Assembly (NCBI RefSeq): GCF_049445795.1
Contig: NZ_JBMSDT010000005.1
Span: forward strand, 62,001 to 126,000
Length of the DNA: 64,000 nt
Origin: Larkinella sp049445795
Lineage (GTDB): Bacteria > Bacteroidota > Bacteroidia > Cytophagales > Spirosomataceae
Direction: 5' to 3'
In this document: positions 1 through 8,835 of the stretch, piece by piece
Position numbering within the stretch: the first letter of the stretch is position 1
Layout of the letters: each line of letters begins with the position of its first letter
Position numbers and translations under genes: made by a program
The notes under the pieces: model-generated
Databases searched by the model: none
What the model saw: only the letters and a program-made list of their open reading frames with translations
Told to the model about the DNA's origin: nothing

Positions 1-2
1 AT

Positions 3-1154
3 ACTGGAAAACAGGGTTGCGTAATTGCGCCTTCGATTGAGGCCAAACGGCTGGGCGTGAAGCTCGGCATGCGGCTCGACGAAGCCGTGCGGATTTGTCC
101 GGAACTGATTCCGGTCGAGATCAATTCGCAACGCTATCGGGATTTTCACGTCGCCATCATCAAGGTCTTGCAGCAATTTACGCCGGATGTGGTGCCCAAA
201 AGCATCGACGAAGCCGTGGTCGACCTGACCCGCTGCCAGTTGATGTACAAGGATGTGCGGGAAGTCGCGCTCCAGATCAAAAACGACATCCGGACGAAGG
301 TCGGCGATTGGCTCCGTTGTTCCATCGGCATCGCGCCCAACGCCTTTCTGGCCAAACTCGCGTCGGATCTGCAAAAACCGGACGGGCTGGTGATGATTAC
401 GCCCGAAACCATCGACGATGTCTTGAACGGCCTGACCTTGACGGACTTGCCCGGCATTGGGCAGCGCATGGCGAAACGGCTTGAAGATCACGGTATTCTG
501 ACTCCCCTCAACCTGCGCTATGCCTCGCCCGAGCGACTGCGGGCGGTTTGTAAGAGCATCATCGGCTGGCACTGGCACCTGCGGCTGAATTTCGGGGGCG
601 AAGTCGATCTGGAAACCAGCGCCTACAAAAGTATGCAGGCCATGCGGACGATCTCGACCAACCAGCGGCAGTCGGCTGAGCGGCTGGACGAGTTGCTGCA
701 ATCGCTCTGCCTGACGCTCGAGCGCCGGATGGTGCGGCAGGAGGTGTACTGCCAGGTTATTTCGTTCCATTGCCGGTACCACGATGGCCGGCATTATTCG
801 GACGAAATCAAGCTGCCGGAGCCGAAGCAGGACGGGATGGAAATTTATCAGTTGATCCGGGAGCGCTTCGAGCGGTTTGAGCGGGTCAACCGGTGCGAGC
901 CGATCCTGAACCGGGGCATCCGGAGCATGAGCGTCAGCGTCTTCCGGTTGATGCCCGACCAACTCGTGCCGTTCAGTTTGTTCGAAGACAACACCCGCAA
1001 AAACCGGCTCCGCAAAACGCTCTACGAAGTGAAAGCCCGGTTTGGCAGCGATAAACTGATGCGGGCCACCGAACTACGCGAAAACCCGGTTTTCCGGGAT
1101 GTGATCGGGTTTGGCTCCATCAAAGACCTGCACGACGACCAGAATCCGTTCTGA
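3..1154 (+). CDS. Y-family DNA polymerase (DinB/UmuC-like), 5' end cut by window edge
   Basis: This is a translesion DNA polymerase of the Y family. The reading frame is open from base 3, so the N-terminus, including the first catalytic Asp, lies outside the window. The visible part begins in the palm/fingers region (TGKQGCVIAPSIEAKRLGVK) and contains the catalytic signature SIDEAVVDLT, where the Asp-Glu pair binds metal. A helix-hairpin-helix of the thumb follows (LPGIGQRMAKRLEDHGI). The last 150 or so residues form the little-finger domain. A GTG at 57 could be misread as a start, but it lies within the conserved core. The exact subfamily (Pol IV versus UmuC) cannot be decided without the N-terminus. 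Confidence 0.9.
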   Translation, partial: TGKQGCVIAPSIEAKRLGVKLGMRLDEAVRICPELIPVEINSQRYRDFHVAIIKVLQQFTPDVVPKSIDEAVVDLTRCQLMYKDVREVALQIKNDIRTKVGDWLRCSIGIAPNAFLAKLASDLQKPDGLVMITPETIDDVLNGLTLTDLPGIGQRMAKRLEDHGILTPLNLRYASPERLRAVCKSIIGWHWHLRLNFGGEVDLETSAYKSMQAMRTISTNQRQSAERLDELLQSLCLTLERRMVRQEVYCQVISFHCRYHDGRHYSDEIKLPEPKQDGMEIYQLIRERFERFERVNRCEPILNRGIRSMSVSVFRLMPDQLVPFSLFEDNTRKNRLRKTLYEVKARFGSDKLMRATELRENPVFRDVIGFGSIKDLHDDQNPF

Positions 1155-1332
1155 ACAATAACTACCACAAGCTTAGTGATTTTTTTGGCAAAAATCTGTT
1201 ACCGCCAACTACTTTCGGAGTCAAAACAAGGAGTGCGAACTTCGTACAAAAACATACGGTTTATTTGATACCTTTCGTTACTTTCTTAGCACAGCGAAAC
1301 CAGTCGGCGGTTTTGCATAAAATGATCCGATT

Positions 1333-1896
1333 ATGAATAAAGTATTCACCCTCCTGGTAGCGACGCTGCTGATGGGCGTTACGCTGGTTTCGTTCCGGCC
1401 GAAGCCCGAACCCAAAGAAGAAGGCAAAATCAAGTGGATGACGATTGAGGAGGCCTTCGCACTGAACCAGAAAAAACCGAAGAAAATTTTTATCGATGTC
1501 TATACCGACTGGTGCGGCTGGTGCAAGGTGATGGACCGCGAAACGTTCACGAATCCGTCGGTGGTTGACTACATCAGCAAGAACTATTACGCCGTGAAGC
1601 TGAACGCGGAGCAGAAAGAGGACATTGTGCTCGGGAAAGACAAGTTTGTGTACGTGGCTCAGGGCGGTCGGGGCTATCACCAACTGGCTGCGGCCCTGCT
1701 GCGGAATCAGCTCAGCTACCCGACGGTGGTGTTTCTGAACGAAAAATTCCAGGCCATTCAGCCCATTCCGGGGTACATCAAAGCGCCAGAATTCCACCAG
1801 ATCATCACCTTCATCGGTGGCGACCACTACAGCAAAGAACCGTTCGACGAGTTTAAATCCAAAACCTACCCGCAGAAGTATTCAGCCAAATTGTAG
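1333..1896 (+). CDS. Secreted thioredoxin-fold protein with CGWC active site
   Basis: The 187-residue product has an N-terminal hydrophobic segment (about residues 4-20) that looks like a signal peptide or membrane anchor. A thioredoxin-like domain follows, with the redox motif CGWC at Cys61 and Cys64 preceded by FIDVYTDW. A cis-Pro is present further on (LSYPTVVFLNE). These features match the periplasmic thioredoxin-like (DUF255-related) proteins common in Bacteroidota, which probably reduce or shuffle disulfides outside the cytoplasm. The substrate is unknown. The gene stands alone between the polymerase gene and a strong terminator at 1915. Confidence 0.82.
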   Translation: MNKVFTLLVATLLMGVTLVSFRPKPEPKEEGKIKWMTIEEAFALNQKKPKKIFIDVYTDWCGWCKVMDRETFTNPSVVDYISKNYYAVKLNAEQKEDIVLGKDKFVYVAQGGRGYHQLAAALLRNQLSYPTVVFLNEKFQAIQPIPGYIKAPEFHQIITFIGGDHYSKEPFDEFKSKTYPQKYSAKL

Positions 1897-1914
1897 GTTT
1901 TCGAAAACCGTCTG

Positions 1915-1960
1915 AAACCGTCCGGATGGCCTTTTGTGGGCGTCCGGATGGTTTTGCTTT
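1915..1960 (+). terminator. Intrinsic terminator after the thioredoxin-like gene
   Basis: Bases 1915-1928 pair with 1941-1954 (14 pairs, two of them G-T) around a 12-base loop. A T-rich run TTTTGCTTTT follows, 19 bases after the stop codon. Confidence 0.8.
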
Positions 1961-1978
1961 TGAAAAGAATAAAATGAT

Positions 1979-2054
1979 GAATGATAGATGTTGAATGTAA
2001 AAGTTATGGCGCTGCCGGATTAAGAAACACTTTTACATTTAACATTCGTCATTT
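1979..2054. repeat. Long intergenic inverted repeat A
   Basis: The core arms 1988-2004 and 2029-2045 pair over 17 bases with one G-T wobble, and weaker pairing extends out to about 1979 and 2054. The 24-base loop is GC-richer than the arms. The arms are AT-rich and built from ATG/AAT-type units. It lies beyond the terminator at 1915, so it is unlikely to be the main terminator. No gene was found in the rest of the 1897-2191 spacer. Confidence 0.75.
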
Positions 2055-2191
2055 ATAATTTTACATTTAATTTCTTCCTCCGGCTGTTTCCGGTAACAAA
2101 TGCAGAGCGATTTGGGTTAGAGAAAAAGGCGGCAGAAATTGAGCCGCAGGTTGTCCAACTACCTTTCACCAATCGTTACTACAAGGCTGTT

Positions 2192-2974
2192 ATGAAACTG
2201 TTTGCTGGCTGTGAACTCCTTTACGATGTTCCGGCTCCGGCACCCACTGTGCTTATGTTACGCCCCCGTTCCGGCGCGGGGCAATGGGTTCTTTCCGAAG
2301 AATACCTGATTGAACCTAACGTGCCGGTTATCGAATACACCGATCCGTACGGCAACCTTTGCCAGCGGCTGGTTGCGCCCGAAGGGCCATTTAAAATCCA
2401 CGTTAGCATCGTGGTTGAAACCGCTGACGTGATCGACGTAGCGCTTGGTGCGCCGTTTGTGCCGGTGCAAAATCTGCCCGACGATACCCTTCAATTTTTG
2501 CTGCCCAGCCGGTATTGCCAATCCGATCGCCTGGGGCCGCTGGCCGCCGACATTACCGCCGGAGCCATACCGGGCTACGACCAGGTAGAGGCCATTCGAA
2601 GCTGGATTCAAACCCATGTCACGTACCAGTACGGCACCAGCGATGCCAGCACCTCGGCTGTCGATACGGCGGAAAAGCGGGTGGGCGTTTGCCGGGATTT
2701 TGCGCACCTCGGAATTTCGCTCTGCCGCAGCCTGAATATTCCGGCCCGGATGGTGGTTGGATACCTGTATCAACTCGATCCAATGGATTTACACGCCTGG
2801 TTTGAAGCCTTCATCGATGGGCGTTGGTACACCTTCGATGCGACGCAGCAGCAACCGCGCGGCAACCGAATCGTGGTGGCTTACGGGCGCGATGCCGCCG
2901 ATGTGGCCCTGGCGACACAGTACGGTGCCATGCAGTTTAAAGGCATGAAGGTGTGGGTAGAAGAAAAAAAGTGA
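2192..2974 (+). CDS. Transglutaminase-like family protein
   Basis: The 260-residue protein has an N-terminal beta domain typical of bacterial transglutaminase-like proteins. The papain-like catalytic core follows, with the triad visible as Cys167 (GVCRDFAHL), His201 (DLHAWFEAF) and Asp216 (YTFDAT). Members of this family usually act as cysteine proteases or amidases rather than cross-linking enzymes. There is no signal peptide, so it is probably cytoplasmic. It is transcribed with mscL downstream (99-base gap), but nothing ties the two functions together. Confidence 0.85.
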   Translation: MKLFAGCELLYDVPAPAPTVLMLRPRSGAGQWVLSEEYLIEPNVPVIEYTDPYGNLCQRLVAPEGPFKIHVSIVVETADVIDVALGAPFVPVQNLPDDTLQFLLPSRYCQSDRLGPLAADITAGAIPGYDQVEAIRSWIQTHVTYQYGTSDASTSAVDTAEKRVGVCRDFAHLGISLCRSLNIPARMVVGYLYQLDPMDLHAWFEAFIDGRWYTFDATQQQPRGNRIVVAYGRDAADVALATQYGAMQFKGMKVWVEEKK

Positions 2975-3073
2975 GAAGGTGCCAACGCCGGATTTTAAAT
3001 TATTTGGTGAAGAAATTTGACTATATGGTTACATTTTATAACTTCCTGCCAATCACTTAACTTATCTTAACCG

Positions 3074-3406
3074 ATGTTGCGAGAATTTAAGATCTTTATT
3101 GCCCAAGGCAACGTATTGGACTTAGCTGTGGGTGTTATCATTGGAGCAGCATTTGGTAAAATCACAACCTCGCTGGTGGAGGATATCATAAACCCAATCC
3201 TGGGGCTGATCACCGGTGGCGTCGATTTTAGCCAGTTAAAAATTGTCCTGAAAGAAGCCGTCGGCGATACGCCGGAGGTTGCCATCCGGTACGGCAATTT
3301 CTTCAACATTGTCCTTCAATTTTTAATTATTGCCTGGGTCGTGTTCTTGATTGTGAAGGCTGCCAACCGGCTGCGGTTGTCGTCGTCGATGGAAAAGAAA
3401 GAATAA
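3074..3406 (+). CDS. mscL: Large-conductance mechanosensitive channel MscL
   Basis: The 110-residue protein has the MscL signature at its N-terminus (KIFIAQGNVLDLAVGVIIGA). TM1 lines the pore with small residues (GVIIGAAFGK), a periplasmic loop follows, and TM2 is at about residues 78-98. The family makes homopentamers in the inner membrane that open under turgor stress to release solutes. The C-terminal cytoplasmic helix after TM2 is only about a dozen residues, so the protein is shorter than the usual 130-150 residues; a short C-terminus is known to be tolerated. Confidence 0.95.
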   Translation: MLREFKIFIAQGNVLDLAVGVIIGAAFGKITTSLVEDIINPILGLITGGVDFSQLKIVLKEAVGDTPEVAIRYGNFFNIVLQFLIIAWVVFLIVKAANRLRLSSSMEKKE

Positions 3407-3505
3407 CCATTCCACTGTACCCACCCATTGGCCCTGCCCAACCGGCGGGGTTTATTTTTGTTCGCAAAAAGATGATTGACCGGGGGTAGACTACGGCGAA
3501 ACCTC

Positions 3506-3513
3506 TATTTTTG
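3506..3513 (+). promoter_or_regulatory. Candidate -7 promoter element before murD
   Basis: TATTTTTG matches the Bacteroidota -7 consensus TAnnTTTG and lies 25 bases before the murD ATG at 3538. A second copy is at 3453-3460. A TTG at 3511 in the murD frame is inside this element, which argues against it as a start codon. No well-spaced -33 TTG is seen for this copy. Confidence 0.5.
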
Positions 3514-3537
3514 TCCCTGGTTTGCACACAAAAAAGT

Positions 3538-4890
3538 ATGGAAGGTAATCGGCCGTTGATGGTGATTCTGGGCGGGGGCGAAAGTGGCGTTGGGGCTGCG
3601 CTGCTGGCCCAGGCAAAAGGCTATACGGTTTTTCTGTCGGATAAGAGCCTGTTGCAGGACAAATACCGGGAGATTTTGCAGCAGGTGGACATCCCGTTTG
3701 AGGAAGGGCACCATACGGAAGAACGCATTCTGGTGGCTACGGAAGTGGTCAAAAGCCCCGGTATTCCCGAAAAAGCGCCGATCATCCGACAACTTCGCCA
3801 ACAAAACATCCCGATCATCTCCGAAATCGAACTCGCAGCCCGGTATACCGATGCAACGCTGATCGGCATCACGGGCAGCAACGGCAAAACCACTACAACC
3901 CTGCTCGTCTATCATCTGTTGAAAACCGCCGGACTCAAGGTGGGACTGGCGGGCAACATCGGCGACAGCTTCGCCCGGCAGGTGCTTGAAAACGACTTTG
4001 ATTGTTACGTCCTGGAATTGAGCAGCTTTCAGCTGGACGATATGTACCAGACCCGGCTGAATGTGGCGATTTTGCTCAACATCACGCCCGACCATCTGGA
4101 CCGCTACGAGTATGTTTTTCAGAATTACGTAAACTCGAAGTTCCGGATTCTGCAAAACATGACACCCGCCGACACGTTCATCTACTACCGGGAAAATCCG
4201 GCGATTGCGGAGGAACTGCCGCGTCGGCAGCCGGTCGCCCGGTTGTTGCCGATCTCGCTGGACGATACGCCCAAACCGGGTGCTTATCTGAAAAAGGATG
4301 CGCTCGTACTGTACAATGGTACGCAAACGGTCGAACTGGCGACGGCGGACTTGCCGCTGAAAGGGAAACACAACGCTATCAATATGCTCGCGGCTTCGCT
4401 GGCGGCTCAGGCCGTGGGTGTACCGCCGGAAGTGCTGCGGACTGGTTTGCAGACCTTCCGAAATGCGGAGCACCGGCTCGAACCGGCGGGTGAGATCCGG
4501 GGGGTTCACTTTATCAACGATTCAAAAGCCACCAATGTCGATTCAGTCTATTATGCGCTCGAAAGCATGAAAACGCCGGTCGTCTGGATTGCGGGCGGGC
4601 TCGACAAAGGCAACGAGTACGATCAACTCCTGCCGCTGGTGCGGGAAAAAGTAAAAGCCTTAATTTGTCTGGGGAAAGACAACCAGAAACTGGTCGGTTT
4701 TTTCGCGGACACGGTTCCGGCGGTTTTCGAAACGCAGGATGTAAACGAAGCGGTGGCGAAAGGGCTGGCGTGGGCTAATCCGGGCGATACGGTTTTGCTC
4801 TCCCCCGCCTGCGCCAGCTTCGACCTCTTCCGGAACTACGAAGACCGGGGCAACCAATTCAAAGAAGCCGTTAAACGAATGATGAGTTAA
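3538..4890 (+). CDS. murD: UDP-N-acetylmuramoylalanine--D-glutamate ligase MurD
   Basis: MurD adds D-glutamate to UDP-MurNAc-L-Ala in the cytoplasm, a step of peptidoglycan precursor synthesis. The 450-residue protein has an N-terminal Rossmann-like domain (ILGGGESGVGAAL), the Mur ligase ATP-binding loop GITGSNGKTTTT at about 110-121, a central-domain motif ITPDHLDRY and a C-terminal Mur domain (HFINDSKATNVDSVYYAL). I chose the ATG at 3538 because the frame's TTG at 3511 overlaps the promoter element. It is the first gene of the local dcw run. The upstream neighbours are mscL and a transglutaminase instead of the usual mraY. The stop codon lies inside the left arm of an inverted repeat. Confidence 0.97.
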   Translation: MEGNRPLMVILGGGESGVGAALLAQAKGYTVFLSDKSLLQDKYREILQQVDIPFEEGHHTEERILVATEVVKSPGIPEKAPIIRQLRQQNIPIISEIELAARYTDATLIGITGSNGKTTTTLLVYHLLKTAGLKVGLAGNIGDSFARQVLENDFDCYVLELSSFQLDDMYQTRLNVAILLNITPDHLDRYEYVFQNYVNSKFRILQNMTPADTFIYYRENPAIAEELPRRQPVARLLPISLDDTPKPGAYLKKDALVLYNGTQTVELATADLPLKGKHNAINMLAASLAAQAVGVPPEVLRTGLQTFRNAEHRLEPAGEIRGVHFINDSKATNVDSVYYALESMKTPVVWIAGGLDKGNEYDQLLPLVREKVKALICLGKDNQKLVGFFADTVPAVFETQDVNEAVAKGLAWANPGDTVLLSPACASFDLFRNYEDRGNQFKEAVKRMMS

Positions 4891-4976
4891 GAATTAAGAA
4901 TTAAGAGTTGGCTGACGCATTCTTTTTTCAGCTTGCGTCAGCCAACTCTTAATTCTTAATTCTTAATTCTTAACTC
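4884..4976. repeat. Long intergenic inverted repeat B (heptamer TTAAGAA), murD-ftsW
   Basis: The left arm 4884-4919 and right arm 4934-4976 are complementary, but the right arm has one more 7-base unit (TTAAGAA) than the left, so one heptamer loops out. The inner half of the stem is a perfect non-repetitive GC-richer stretch of about 15 bases. The left arm includes the murD stop codon (4888-4890), and the right arm ends nine bases before the ftsW ATG. It sits between two co-directional genes, so a simple terminator role is doubtful. Confidence 0.9.
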
Positions 4977-4985
4977 CTCAAAGGC

Positions 4986-6140
4986 ATGACTATTTCAGCA
5001 ACAGACTGGTTAAAGAACAACATCAAGGGCGACTACCACATCTGGGGTGTGGTGTTGTTTTTGTCGATCATCAGCGTGGCCGTCGTCTACAGCGCGACGG
5101 GAACGATGGCCTACCAGAAGCTGCAATCGACGGAGCATTACCTGTTTAAACACGGGGCGCTGGTGGTGCTCGGGCTGGCCTGCATGTGGGTGGCCCACCG
5201 GTTTAATTACGTGTACTACGCCCGATTGTCGCGGTTTGGGATGTGGTTGTCGGTGCCGTTGCTGCTGTGGGCGTATTTCAAAGGAACCAACCTCAACGAA
5301 GCCTCGCGCTGGATCACGATTCCGCTGATCAACCAGACCTTTCAGCCGTCCGATTTGGCCAAACTGGCGCTGATCTCGAACCTGGCGGCCATGCTGGCCA
5401 AACGGCAACACATCAAAAAGGAGCAGTACGATCCGAGTATTCTGACCAACATGATCATCTGGATCGGTTTGATTTGCGCCTGTATCGTGCTGAGCAATGC
5501 TTCGACGGCGGCCTTGCTGGCGGCCACCTGCTTTCTGCTCATGTTTATCGGACGGGTGCCGGGTAAGTACCTGGTTATCATGGTACTCGTTTGCCTGATC
5601 ATGGGCAGTTTCGCCTTGCTCCTCGGGCAGCGTGGCAAAACATCCATCAGTCGCGTAACTAATTATTGGGAGACATTCAACGGAAAACGCCCGCCCGAGT
5701 TTCAGGTCGAGCAATCGTACATCGCCCTGGCCCACGGCGGTATTTATGGCCAGGGACCGGGCAATAGCCACCAGCGGAACTTCCTGCCCCATTCTTACTC
5801 TGACTTTATTTTTGCCATGATCGTGGAAGAATACGGACTCATTGGCGGTATTGCCATCGTTCTGGCCTACCTCTACCTACTCTGGCGGGGCATGCGGGCC
5901 ATTCGAAAGGCCAACCGGGCCTACGGGGGGCTGCTCTCGGCGGGCCTGACATTCAGCATTGTTATTCAGGCCATGATCAACATGGCGGTTTCGGTGGGAC
6001 TGGTGCCCGTCACGGGTCAGCCGCTGCCGTTGTTGAGCATGGGTGGAACGTCGCTGCTCTTCACCGGTACGGCCATCGGCATTATCATCAGCGTGAGCCG
6101 GGGCGAGACGGATGAAAGCAAGTTGATGAAAACAACGTAA
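4986..6140 (+). CDS. ftsW: FtsW, SEDS-family peptidoglycan glycosyltransferase of the divisome
   Basis: The 384-residue multi-pass membrane protein belongs to the FtsW/RodA/SpoVE family. These enzymes polymerise lipid II into glycan strands at the septum together with a class B penicillin-binding protein. Family landmarks include the ASRWITIP segment after TM3, the large periplasmic loop with LAHGGIYGQGPG, and the C-terminal signature LPLLSMGGTSLLF. Its position between murD and murG identifies it as FtsW rather than RodA. The cognate ftsI is not in this window. Confidence 0.96.
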   Translation: MTISATDWLKNNIKGDYHIWGVVLFLSIISVAVVYSATGTMAYQKLQSTEHYLFKHGALVVLGLACMWVAHRFNYVYYARLSRFGMWLSVPLLLWAYFKGTNLNEASRWITIPLINQTFQPSDLAKLALISNLAAMLAKRQHIKKEQYDPSILTNMIIWIGLICACIVLSNASTAALLAATCFLLMFIGRVPGKYLVIMVLVCLIMGSFALLLGQRGKTSISRVTNYWETFNGKRPPEFQVEQSYIALAHGGIYGQGPGNSHQRNFLPHSYSDFIFAMIVEEYGLIGGIAIVLAYLYLLWRGMRAIRKANRAYGGLLSAGLTFSIVIQAMINMAVSVGLVPVTGQPLPLLSMGGTSLLFTGTAIGIIISVSRGETDESKLMKTT

Positions 6141-6185
6141 TCAGAGTCTTTAACGGATGTTGCGAAAAAAGCCGCAGTCAGTAGT

Positions 6186-7283
6186 ATGCCAAAACGTGTA
6201 ATCATCAGTGGCGGGGGAACCGGCGGCCATATTTATCCGGCGATTGCCATTGCCAATGAATTAAAAACCATGGATCCGACCACCGAACTGCTCTTTGTGG
6301 GCGCGGAAGGAAAGATGGAAATGGAAAAAGTGCCCCGGGCGGGTTACCGTATTATCGGCTTGCCGGTCGTTGGGATCAAACGCCAACTGACGCTGGAAAA
6401 CCTGGCTTTTCCGTTCAAGCTGGGCCGGAGCTTTCTGCGGGCGCAGGAAGTGGTGCGGGAATTCAGGCCGGATGTGGCCGTGGGCGTGGGCGGTTATGCC
6501 AGCGGTCCGGTTTTGCTGGCGGCTTCGCTGAAAGGCATTCCGACGCTCATTCAGGAACAGAACTCGTACGCCGGGCTGACCAACAAACTCCTCTCGCGCC
6601 GGGCGAGCACCATTTGTGTGGCGTATCCGGGTATGGAAGCTTTTTTCCCGGCCAAAAAAATAAAAATGACCGGCAATCCGGTCCGGACGGACATCATGCA
6701 GGCCGTTGGCAAACGGGCTGAAGGACTGGCTTTCTTTGGCCTGGAGCCAAACCGCAAAACCCTGCTCATTATTGGCGGAAGCCAGGGTGCCCGGACGATC
6801 AACGAAAGCATTGAAAAAGACCTGAGCATCCTGGTTCGTGCCGGGTACCAAGTTGTCTGGCAAACCGGGCCGTTGTTTATCAAGCGCGCCCGCAAGGCGA
6901 TTACCGATGCCGGAGCGACCCGGATCAAGGCCTTCGATTTCATTTATGAAATGGATATGGCTTATGCAGCCGCCGATGTGGTGGTGTCCCGGGCGGGGGC
7001 TTTGTCGGTGTCGGAACTCTGTTTGGTTGAAAAACCGGCCATCCTGGTGCCCTTCCCGGCGGCCTCGGAGGATCACCAGACCAAAAACGCGATGAGCCTA
7101 GTCAATCGGAAAGCGGCCTGGCTGGTCAACGACCGGTCGGCCCTGATCGACCTGGTTCCGACAGCGCTGAAGCTCCTCGCCGATCAGGAACAACAGCACG
7201 TCCTGAGCCGACAGATTCGCGAACTGGCCCGGCCGAAAGCAGCCCGCGAAATCGCGGAAGAAGTATTAAAATTGATAAAATAA
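6186..7283 (+). CDS. murG: UDP-N-acetylglucosamine--lipid I transferase MurG
   Basis: MurG transfers GlcNAc from UDP-GlcNAc to lipid I on the inner face of the cytoplasmic membrane to give lipid II. The 365-residue GT28 enzyme begins with the glycine-rich acceptor motif SGGGTGGHIYPA. The C-terminal nucleotide-sugar domain has IIGGSQGA and the UDP-GlcNAc site VVSRAGALSVSEL. It lies 45 bases after ftsW and is followed by an inverted repeat before murC. Confidence 0.97.
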   Translation: MPKRVIISGGGTGGHIYPAIAIANELKTMDPTTELLFVGAEGKMEMEKVPRAGYRIIGLPVVGIKRQLTLENLAFPFKLGRSFLRAQEVVREFRPDVAVGVGGYASGPVLLAASLKGIPTLIQEQNSYAGLTNKLLSRRASTICVAYPGMEAFFPAKKIKMTGNPVRTDIMQAVGKRAEGLAFFGLEPNRKTLLIIGGSQGARTINESIEKDLSILVRAGYQVVWQTGPLFIKRARKAITDAGATRIKAFDFIYEMDMAYAAADVVVSRAGALSVSELCLVEKPAILVPFPAASEDHQTKNAMSLVNRKAAWLVNDRSALIDLVPTALKLLADQEQQHVLSRQIRELARPKAAREIAEEVLKLIK

Positions 7284-7304
7284 AAAGGCGTTTAATGGCT
7301 GGAC

Positions 7305-7394
7305 GGATTGAATGGTTAAAAATGGTTGGATGGTTAAAGGGCTAAAAACCGTCCAACCATTTTAACCATCCAGCCATTTTTAACCATCCAATCC
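7305..7394. repeat. Long intergenic inverted repeat C (GGATGGTTAAA units), murG-murC
   Basis: Arms 7305-7338 and 7361-7394 (34 bases each) pair with only two G-T type differences around a 22-base loop. Each arm consists of imperfect repeats of ATGGNTGGATGGTTAAA. Further copies of the unit (TGGCTGGACGGATTG) flank the arms. It lies between co-directional murG and murC, starting 21 bases after the murG stop. Confidence 0.9.
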
Positions 7395-7421
7395 ATCTTT
7401 AGCCATCATAAAGCATTAAGA

Positions 7422-8804
7422 ATGAATAACATTCGTTACGTTTATTTTCTCGGTATTGGTGGCATCGGCATGAGTGCGCTGGCGCGGTGGTTTCTGGTGA
7501 ATGGGTACGAGGTGGCGGGTTACGACCGAACGCGCACAGCCCTGACCGATGCGCTGCAACAGGAGGGCATGGCGATTCACTTTGAAGAAGACGTCGAACA
7601 GATTCCGGCGCATTTTCGGGAAAACCGGGAAGAAACGCTGGTGATTTACACCCCCGCCGTCCCGAAAACGCATCCCGAATACATCTACCTGACCGAACAC
7701 GGTTTTACACTCCAGAAGCGGTCGCAGGTGTTGGGCCTGCTGGCGGGTCGGATGACGACGGTTGCGGTGGCCGGGACGCACGGAAAAACCACGACCTCCT
7801 CGATGGTTGCCCACATCCTGCGGGCATCGGGCGTTAACTGTGCGGCATTTCTGGGCGGAATCACCCAGAACTACGGCACCAATTTTCTGCTCAACGAACC
7901 GACCGACGATCTGTCGAAGGTGATTTGTGTAGTCGAAGCCGATGAGTTTGACCGCTCGTTTCTGACGCTGTTTCCGGAGGTTGCGATTGTGACCTCGACC
8001 GATGCCGATCACCTCGATATTTACGGCAATCACGACTCGGTGCTGGATTCGTTCCGGGCTTTTGTCGGACAGATCAAACCCGGCGGAACCTTATTTATGC
8101 GGACTGGGCTCGCGCTGGCCGATTCGACGCCTGCCACCGTTTACGAATATGCGTTAGACGAAGGGGCTTATCACAGCCGGAACTTGCGGATTGAAAATGC
8201 CCGGTTTGTGTTTGATATCGTTTATCCTGAGGGGGTTATCGAAAATGTCGCCCTGCAGGTTCCCGGTTTTCATAATGTGGAGAACGCGGTAGCGGCCGCA
8301 GCGGCTGCCTTGCGGGTGGGCGTAGCTCCGGAGGCCGTTCGTCAGGCCATCGGGACATACAAAGGGGTGAAACGCCGGTTTGAATACATTCTCCAATCGA
8401 AAAACACTATCTTTATCGACGATTACGCGCACCATCCGGCGGAAGTGCGGGCGTTTCTGTCGTCGCTGAAAGCCTTGTATCCGGAGCGGAAAGTAACGGC
8501 TATTTTTCAGCCGCACCTGTTCAGCCGGACGCGCGATTTTGCCGCAGAATTCGCCGAAAGCCTTTCCCTGGCCGACCGCGTCATCCTGCTGGATATTTAT
8601 CCGGCTCGCGAATTACCGATTGAGGGCGTCAGTGCCGGGCTGATCTTTGATGAAATTGAATCTGAAGAAAAAATTCAGTGTACGAAAGCGGAAGTTGCCG
8701 GTATTTTGCAAAATGATCCGCCCGAATTGGTCGCGACAATCGGTGCTGGTGATATTGATCAACTGATTCCCGTCATCCGGGATCTTTTTCAGACCAATGA
8801 ATAA
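7422..8804 (+). CDS. murC: UDP-N-acetylmuramate--L-alanine ligase MurC
   Basis: MurC attaches L-alanine to UDP-MurNAc, the first amino acid of the peptidoglycan stem. The 460-residue protein has the N-terminal dinucleotide-like fold (FLGIGGIGMSALARWF), the ATP-binding loop VAGTHGKTTTSSM at about 111-123, a central motif TSTDADHLDIYG and the C-terminal IDDYAHHPAEVRAFL. The order murG-murC-ftsQ is the usual dcw order. Confidence 0.97.
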   Translation: MNNIRYVYFLGIGGIGMSALARWFLVNGYEVAGYDRTRTALTDALQQEGMAIHFEEDVEQIPAHFRENREETLVIYTPAVPKTHPEYIYLTEHGFTLQKRSQVLGLLAGRMTTVAVAGTHGKTTTSSMVAHILRASGVNCAAFLGGITQNYGTNFLLNEPTDDLSKVICVVEADEFDRSFLTLFPEVAIVTSTDADHLDIYGNHDSVLDSFRAFVGQIKPGGTLFMRTGLALADSTPATVYEYALDEGAYHSRNLRIENARFVFDIVYPEGVIENVALQVPGFHNVENAVAAAAAALRVGVAPEAVRQAIGTYKGVKRRFEYILQSKNTIFIDDYAHHPAEVRAFLSSLKALYPERKVTAIFQPHLFSRTRDFAAEFAESLSLADRVILLDIYPARELPIEGVSAGLIFDEIESEEKIQCTKAEVAGILQNDPPELVATIGAGDIDQLIPVIRDLFQTNE

Positions 8805-8835
8805 AAATTAAATTTTTTAAAGTCGATAAAGACGG

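Noticed and set aside
3511..3537. TTG start for murD, nine codons upstream
   Set aside because: The TTG is part of a -7 promoter element (TATTTTTG), and the ATG at 3538 fits the family.
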